Under the pieces are notes generated by a model. The model was not told where the DNA came from. It did no database searches and was given only the letters and a program-made list of their open reading frames with translations. A stretch of 34,062 nucleotides of DNA from an uncultured Bacteroidota bacterium (GTDB lineage Bacteria; Bacteroidota; Rhodothermia; Rhodothermales; Salinibacteraceae). Positions 30,051 through 34,062 of this stretch are shown here, one piece after another. The stretch lies in the NCBI GenBank assembly GCA_937127285.1, contig CAKZLV010000040.1, positions 1 to 34,062 of the forward strand, read 5' to 3'. Positions within the stretch are counted from its first letter, which is position 1. Every line of letters starts with the position of its first letter. The translations under genes were made by a program, and so were the position numbers.

Positions 30051-31793
30051 TCATTCCGGGAGGCGGGGGAGCGCCAGGGCCGCCGACGGGTCGAGGCGGC
30101 AGAGGCGACGGTACGCCGCGGCGGCGGCGTCGCGGTGGGTCTCCGGTTCGCCGGGCGATCCGGCGTGGCCCCGCTCTCCGTCCGTATGCAGCCGGAGGTG
30201 ACAGGTGTACAGCGGCGCCCACACCGCGGCAGCCAGAGATGGCTGCCACCGGTCGAGGTGATAGGTGTCGACCTCTGCGGCGAGGCCCTCCAGCACGGGC
30301 AAAGCCACCCCGAGCCGGCCGCCCTCCATGCAGAGGCGTGCGGTGTAGAGCCGCCGACGAAAGCGCGATTGCGCCGACGCGCCGTGCGGGACGGCGCGAA
30401 GCCGGTCGAGGGCGTCGTCGAGAGATCCATCCGCAAGAAGGGCCCGCGCTTCCTGAAACGCCGGCCCGAGGTCGTCGCCCGCTCCGTCGGCCCCGTCGCT
30501 GCCCGCCCTGTCGCCGCCTGCCTCGTCGCCGCCCGCCCCGGACGATGCGGCGGCAGAGCCGGCCTGAAGCGCATCCAGCCATCCCTGGGTGGCGGCGTCG
30601 GCGAACGGGGTGCCGTCGCGGAAGGCCAGGGTGGGAAGCGCCGGAAGACGCCGCACGAGGCGGGTCGTCTCCGCCCGCACCGCCTCCGCGACCCCTTCGT
30701 AGGCGGGCCTGAGTGCGGAGGCGGCCTGGACCTCCATCCGCTGCAGGTCCAACCAGAACCAGAAGTTGCCGGCCTGAAAGGCCTGTTCGGCGGCTGCCAG
30801 CAACCGTTCGTGATCGTCCCGGCGGGCCAGATCCTGAAGGGCAGATCGCTGCGCCGTGTCGGGGGGCGCCACCTGCGTAACCCCGTCGGACGCCGTCGGG
30901 ACGTCCGACAGCGCCCCCCACCGAAGCAGGCGGAGGAGGCGGTACGACTCTACGCGCGACAGGTCGTCGTCCCGCACGGAGGCAGCCCGCTGAATCACCA
31001 CGCGCCTCCACTCGGTGTCGCCGAGCTCGCCGTCGGGGTCGCGGACGGCGACGGTCGGCTGCGGCTCGGACGGGACGGAGGCGTCGGAAGCGCCATCGCC
31101 CGGGCGGGGAGACGCCGGACGGCTCGAGGCTGCAGCGGCAGGATCGGGGCTCTCCGCCGCATCCGCGGCGTCGGCTGCCGCCTCGGACCCATCGGACGGC
31201 GATGCGTCGGCTTGATCGGCGGCCCGCTCCTCGAGGCGCGAGGCAGCGCCTTCGAGCGTGTGCAGCAACCCGCTCCAGGCCGGGGCGTCGTCGCCGAGGC
31301 GGTCGAGCGCCTGCGCGTGGAGGGCCGACCCCGCCTCCAGAGCTGCCTTCACGGCCGGGGCCTCGGCCTCCTCGAAGGAGTGAGCCTTCACCCAGGGGCC
31401 CAGATAATCGGCAACGAACTGGAGGGCATTTCTGCGGGCTGCAGTGCGGCGGGCGGGCGGGTGCATCTCCTCCCAGAACGCATCGAGGAGGCCTCGCAGC
31501 CCGGCGAGGCTCGCAGCCAGGCCCTCCATCCCGCGGGACTGCGTCTGCCCGACCACCAGATAGGCGGCCACGCGCAGGTCCTTCGAGGTCGTCTGCAGGA
31601 TCTCCAGGCTCGTCTCGGCAATCCAGTCGAAGTCGACGGCCCCGGTGGCGGTCTGGAGCCCGTCCACCTCGTTCTTCAGCGCGCGGAAGTCGTCGTCGTA
31701 CGTGATGTCGGCCCCCACCGGGGCGTCCGTCGAGATCGGGGCGGTCAGGGCCGTGCGAAGTTCCTGAATGGATTGTTCGAGAGAGTCGGGCAT
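30051..31793 (-). CDS. tssA: Type VI secretion protein TssA
   Basis: TssA organises baseplate and sheath assembly of the type VI secretion machine in the cytoplasm. The protein has 580 residues. The N-terminal ImpA_N domain (about 15-130) is clear: PVGADITYDDDFRALKNEVDG, then KDLRVAAYLV and LLDAFWEEMHPP. The C-terminal half has helical repeats ending in LCRLDPSAALALPRLPE. Two Ala/Asp/Ser-rich low-complexity linkers (about 190-265 and 440-475) lengthen the protein. It is the last gene of the run, 44 bp after tagF. TssA exists in several C-terminal subtypes; I cannot assign one from the sequence alone. Confidence 0.88.
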   Translation of the reverse strand: MPDSLEQSIQELRTALTAPISTDAPVGADITYDDDFRALKNEVDGLQTATGAVDFDWIAETSLEILQTTSKDLRVAAYLVVGQTQSRGMEGLAASLAGLRGLLDAFWEEMHPPARRTAARRNALQFVADYLGPWVKAHSFEEAEAPAVKAALEAGSALHAQALDRLGDDAPAWSGLLHTLEGAASRLEERAADQADASPSDGSEAAADAADAAESPDPAAAASSRPASPRPGDGASDASVPSEPQPTVAVRDPDGELGDTEWRRVVIQRAASVRDDDLSRVESYRLLRLLRWGALSDVPTASDGVTQVAPPDTAQRSALQDLARRDDHERLLAAAEQAFQAGNFWFWLDLQRMEVQAASALRPAYEGVAEAVRAETTRLVRRLPALPTLAFRDGTPFADAATQGWLDALQAGSAAASSGAGGDEAGGDRAGSDGADGAGDDLGPAFQEARALLADGSLDDALDRLRAVPHGASAQSRFRRRLYTARLCMEGGRLGVALPVLEGLAAEVDTYHLDRWQPSLAAAVWAPLYTCHLRLHTDGERGHAGSPGEPETHRDAAAAAYRRLCRLDPSAALALPRLPE

Positions 31794-31837
31794 GGATGGG
31801 CGGCGCGGGGGGCGGGGGAGGCGGCTTCGGGGAGCCG

Positions 31838-32863
31838 TTAGCGGAGGGTGGCGAGAAGGTCGCCGGCGGACCGGCTGGTGGCCAGCGCCTCGCGAAGCCG
31901 GGGCGGCAGCGCAGAGAGGGCTTCGTCGGCGTGTCGGGCGGCGACGCGGGCCGGAGCGTACACGAACGAACGATCCGCACCCGGATCGAACAGGTGAGCG
32001 TACAGGTGAGGGGGAGGCGTGGTGGTGAACAGAAGGAGGAAGCCCGACGCGGCGGCAACTGGGTCCGGCGGGAGGGGCTGCGCGACCCCTTCCGAGTGAG
32101 CGTCCTCCGGGGGAGCGTCGCCCGAACGCGCTGTGCCCGGCGCGTCCGATGCAGGTGCGTCCAGGCGGGAGGCGGGCGGCAGGGACCAGAACAGCGTCAG
32201 CGGTACGGCGCGGTCATCGACGAGCATCCGGGTGGCGTCGAGCCAGAAGGCGGCCGCGTCCAGCGCGGTGCCGTCGCGGGGCAGCGGAAGCTGAAGGCCG
32301 TACTGCAAACGTCGCAGGGCGGAGGCAGACCGGTCGAGCAGCGTATGCAGCCACGTCCCCAGGATACGAAGGTGGGCCTGTGGGTCGTCGTTGCTCGAGG
32401 CAGGCAGGAGGCGGTCGAGCGGTTTCCGGCCGAACGACGGGGCTGCGCCGGCCCGCCGGGAGAGGCGGAGGGTGTCGACGTGCCGGCCCAGCGACCGGGG
32501 GAGAAGGTCTCCCCGCACAGCGCGCTCGGCAAACGAAAGGGCGTCGACGAACAGAGACTGATGCAGGGAGGGGGCGGCCGGTTGCCAGGCCACCCAGAAC
32601 GGGTAGCGGCGACGGGTGGCGTCGTGGCTGGGATGCATCACGCCCTGCAGAGACGGGCCCGATTCCGTAGGAAAGACGAACCCAAAGGCGGACGACCGGT
32701 CGTAGGCGGCCGTCGGGCCGTCTCCGGCGAAGGCGTGCCGATGTCCGGTTTGGACCCACTGGTCCAGCGGGGCGACGTCGAGGCCGCCGGCCTGGTGGTG
32801 GACGTACTCGCGCCCGGTGGGCAGCTTGCCGTGGCAGGCGATGGGAGGAGCGGCAGCAGTCAT
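31838..32863 (-). CDS. tagF: Type VI secretion-associated protein TagF
   Basis: TagF is known in Pseudomonas as a post-translational repressor of type VI secretion. From the ATG at 32863 the protein has 341 residues. The first 110 match TagF: ACHGKLPTGREYVHHQAGGLDVAPLDQWVQ, then SAFGFVFPTESG and LQGVMHPSHDATRRRYPFWVAW. The remaining 230 residues contain RILGTWLHTLLDRSASALRRLQYGLQLPLP and a segment resembling the region that follows the TagF domain in longer family members; I see no PP2C phosphatase motifs. The longer frame upstream of 32863 is antisense-like and dissimilar. It lies between tssM (58 bp) and tssA (44 bp). Confidence 0.85.
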   Translation of the reverse strand: MTAAAPPIACHGKLPTGREYVHHQAGGLDVAPLDQWVQTGHRHAFAGDGPTAAYDRSSAFGFVFPTESGPSLQGVMHPSHDATRRRYPFWVAWQPAAPSLHQSLFVDALSFAERAVRGDLLPRSLGRHVDTLRLSRRAGAAPSFGRKPLDRLLPASSNDDPQAHLRILGTWLHTLLDRSASALRRLQYGLQLPLPRDGTALDAAAFWLDATRMLVDDRAVPLTLFWSLPPASRLDAPASDAPGTARSGDAPPEDAHSEGVAQPLPPDPVAAASGFLLLFTTTPPPHLYAHLFDPGADRSFVYAPARVAARHADEALSALPPRLREALATSRSAGDLLATLR

Positions 32864-32921
32864 GGAGCACCGGGGGAGGGGGTGCGGGAAGCGGGAAGCC
32901 GAGCGGGTCGAGGCCGGGCGT

Positions 32922-34061
32922 TTACGAGCCCAGGGCGGTCGGTGCCGACAGGCGGAAAAAGCTGCGGGGATCGGCGAACACGTCCAGGCCCCGCGCGGAA
33001 CGGAGGTCGTAGCGCACCTCCACCCGGTATGCCGGAGAGGTGTCCGCGGGCGCTTCGAACGTCCAGCGGACGCGCCCGTCCGTAGACGTGGTGGGCCGTA
33101 CGCGGGCGTCTTCGAAGAGTCGGATGAGCGCCCATTCGCCGGGAAATCGTTTCTCTGGGATGGCGAGGCGTCGCTCCTCCACCTGCAGCGAGGCACCCGG
33201 ACGCCCGGGCCACGCGAACTCAATCGGGTAGACCGTCCCCATGCTGTACGTATCGGACACGCCGTGAAGGCGGATCCGGACGTGGGGGAGGACGAGGGAG
33301 GCGGGGCGGAACTCCGGCACGTCCGGCTGAAGCGTGAACGTCAGCCGGAGGACGCGTCCCTCGAAGAGCACGCGCTGCAGCCGGTCGGACTGATCGAGAA
33401 AGCGCACGGCCGGCGGCGACAGGTCCAGGCCCCGGCCGGCCCAAGTGCGCGGGTGCCGCCGGTCGACGTCGTAGAAGGGGCGAAGCTCGGCGTCGAGGAA
33501 GGCGTCGAGGGTACCGGTGTCGGGGGCGAAGAAGGTTTCGACATCGATGAGCGACGCGTCGGCCGCGGCGTCGACGCGGAAGGGGTAGGTGGCGGCGAGG
33601 CGGGACGCGAAGGGACGAGCGATCTCCGCCTCCCACCGCGCGTCCAGGAGCGTCTGCGCCTGGGCGAGGGCCGTCTGCCACGCCGCCTCCAGGGGCTGCT
33701 CGAACAGTTCGCGGCGGAGGGCGGGGTCGAACCGGGCGAGCCCTTCGCGCACGGCCGTCCGGCTCCGGTCCAGGTCGCCGCCGTCCTCCGCCAGGACGGT
33801 GGCGACGAAGTCGAGCACCGGCTGCGGCTCGCCGGTGAGTTCGTCGAGCGTTTCGCCGGTGCGGCGAAGCGCGTCGAGGGCGCTGCTCAGCTGGGGGGAG
33901 GGGTCGCTCACCGCCTGCCGCGGGCGCAGGGCGTGCAGCCAGGCAAAGGCGTCGGTTACCGGGTGGGCGGCCGCGCGCGCAACGGTGTCGGGCCGAACGG
34001 TCTCGGCGGAAGCGCGGATGGCGTCCCCGATCGTTTCGGCAGCGCCCTCGCTCCGAAAGTC
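32922..34061 (-). CDS. tssM: Type VI secretion protein TssM (IcmF-like), C-terminal part
   Basis: This is the C-terminal 379 residues of a TssM/IcmF homologue, the inner-membrane ring protein that spans the periplasm in type VI machines. The frame is open to the right edge of the window and the protein continues beyond it; the internal GTG at 33911 is not its start. Landmarks are AHPVTDAFAWLHALRP near the edge, the helical region around RELFEQPLEAAWQ, then RPFASRLAATYPFRVDAAADASLIDVETFFAPDTGTLDAFLDAELRPF, and a C-terminal beta domain (LTFTLQPDVPEFRPASLVL, then FAWPGRPGASLQV and GEWALIRLFEDA). The membrane segments and the NTP-binding loop of full TssM lie outside. Confidence 0.88.
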   Translation of the reverse strand, partial: DFRSEGAAETIGDAIRASAETVRPDTVARAAAHPVTDAFAWLHALRPRQAVSDPSPQLSSALDALRRTGETLDELTGEPQPVLDFVATVLAEDGGDLDRSRTAVREGLARFDPALRRELFEQPLEAAWQTALAQAQTLLDARWEAEIARPFASRLAATYPFRVDAAADASLIDVETFFAPDTGTLDAFLDAELRPFYDVDRRHPRTWAGRGLDLSPPAVRFLDQSDRLQRVLFEGRVLRLTFTLQPDVPEFRPASLVLPHVRIRLHGVSDTYSMGTVYPIEFAWPGRPGASLQVEERRLAIPEKRFPGEWALIRLFEDARVRPTTSTDGRVRWTFEAPADTSPAYRVEVRYDLRSARGLDVFADPRSFFRLSAPTALGS

Positions 34062-34062
34062 G

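Noticed and set aside
29926-32058. A 710-codon - strand frame overlapping tssA, and + strand frames of 568 and 429 codons
   Set aside because: All are out-of-frame or antisense readings of tssA and tagF; none shows family motifs.

Overview
The window is GC-rich (about 65% by eye) and densely coded. Its proteins are strongly acidic, start codons rarely have a clear Shine-Dalgarno sequence, and the gene content resembles the Salinibacter/Rhodothermus branch (Rhodothermota, near Bacteroidota). This assignment is an inference from protein character; only the last ~350 nt of the 23S rRNA are present, so it is not proven here.

Layout from left to right. (1) 1-624: end of an rRNA operon (23S 3' end, 5S, strong terminator). 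(2) 928-5712, + strand: purL, then trxA-trxB and a BON-LysM lipoprotein. (3) 5739-9757: proline dehydrogenase (-), a DUF429 protein (+), pdxH (+) and a PpiC-type lipoprotein foldase (-). (4) 10048-13002: tRNA-Glu(CTC) with its own terminator, then the classical tig-clpP pair on the - strand. (5) 13003-14466: a decaying locus holding a frameshifted internal fragment of cydA (cytochrome bd oxidase) and a small TfoX-N protein. (6) 14753-21041, + strand: gltB-gltD, the NADPH-type glutamate synthase. (7) 21104-27208, - strand: a complete phosphate module in the order phoB-pstS-pstC-pstA-pstB-phoU. (8) 27456-29916: an unrecognised small protein and a GAF histidine kinase. (9) 30051 to the right edge, - strand: tssM (partial)-tagF-tssA, the end of a type VI secretion locus that continues outside the window.

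The thioredoxin pair supplies reducing power, GltBD assimilates nitrogen, and PhoB probably drives the adjacent Pst transporter with PhoU as the signalling brake. Tig, ClpP and the PpiC lipoprotein cover protein folding and turnover in cytoplasm and envelope.

The least expected features are between genes. At least five gene-free spacers carry short tandem arrays with periods of 7/14, 8 or 15 bp. Two of these arrays are 12/14 identical to each other, one abuts a start codon, and two lie between a stop codon and a terminator hairpin. The cydA fragment ends exactly at two back-to-back perfect palindromes (20 bp and 16 bp). The type VI genes are of the TssA/TssM/TagF kind familiar from Proteobacteria, which is notable if the host is a Rhodothermota member. 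I see no CRISPR array, transposase, integrase or prophage gene.
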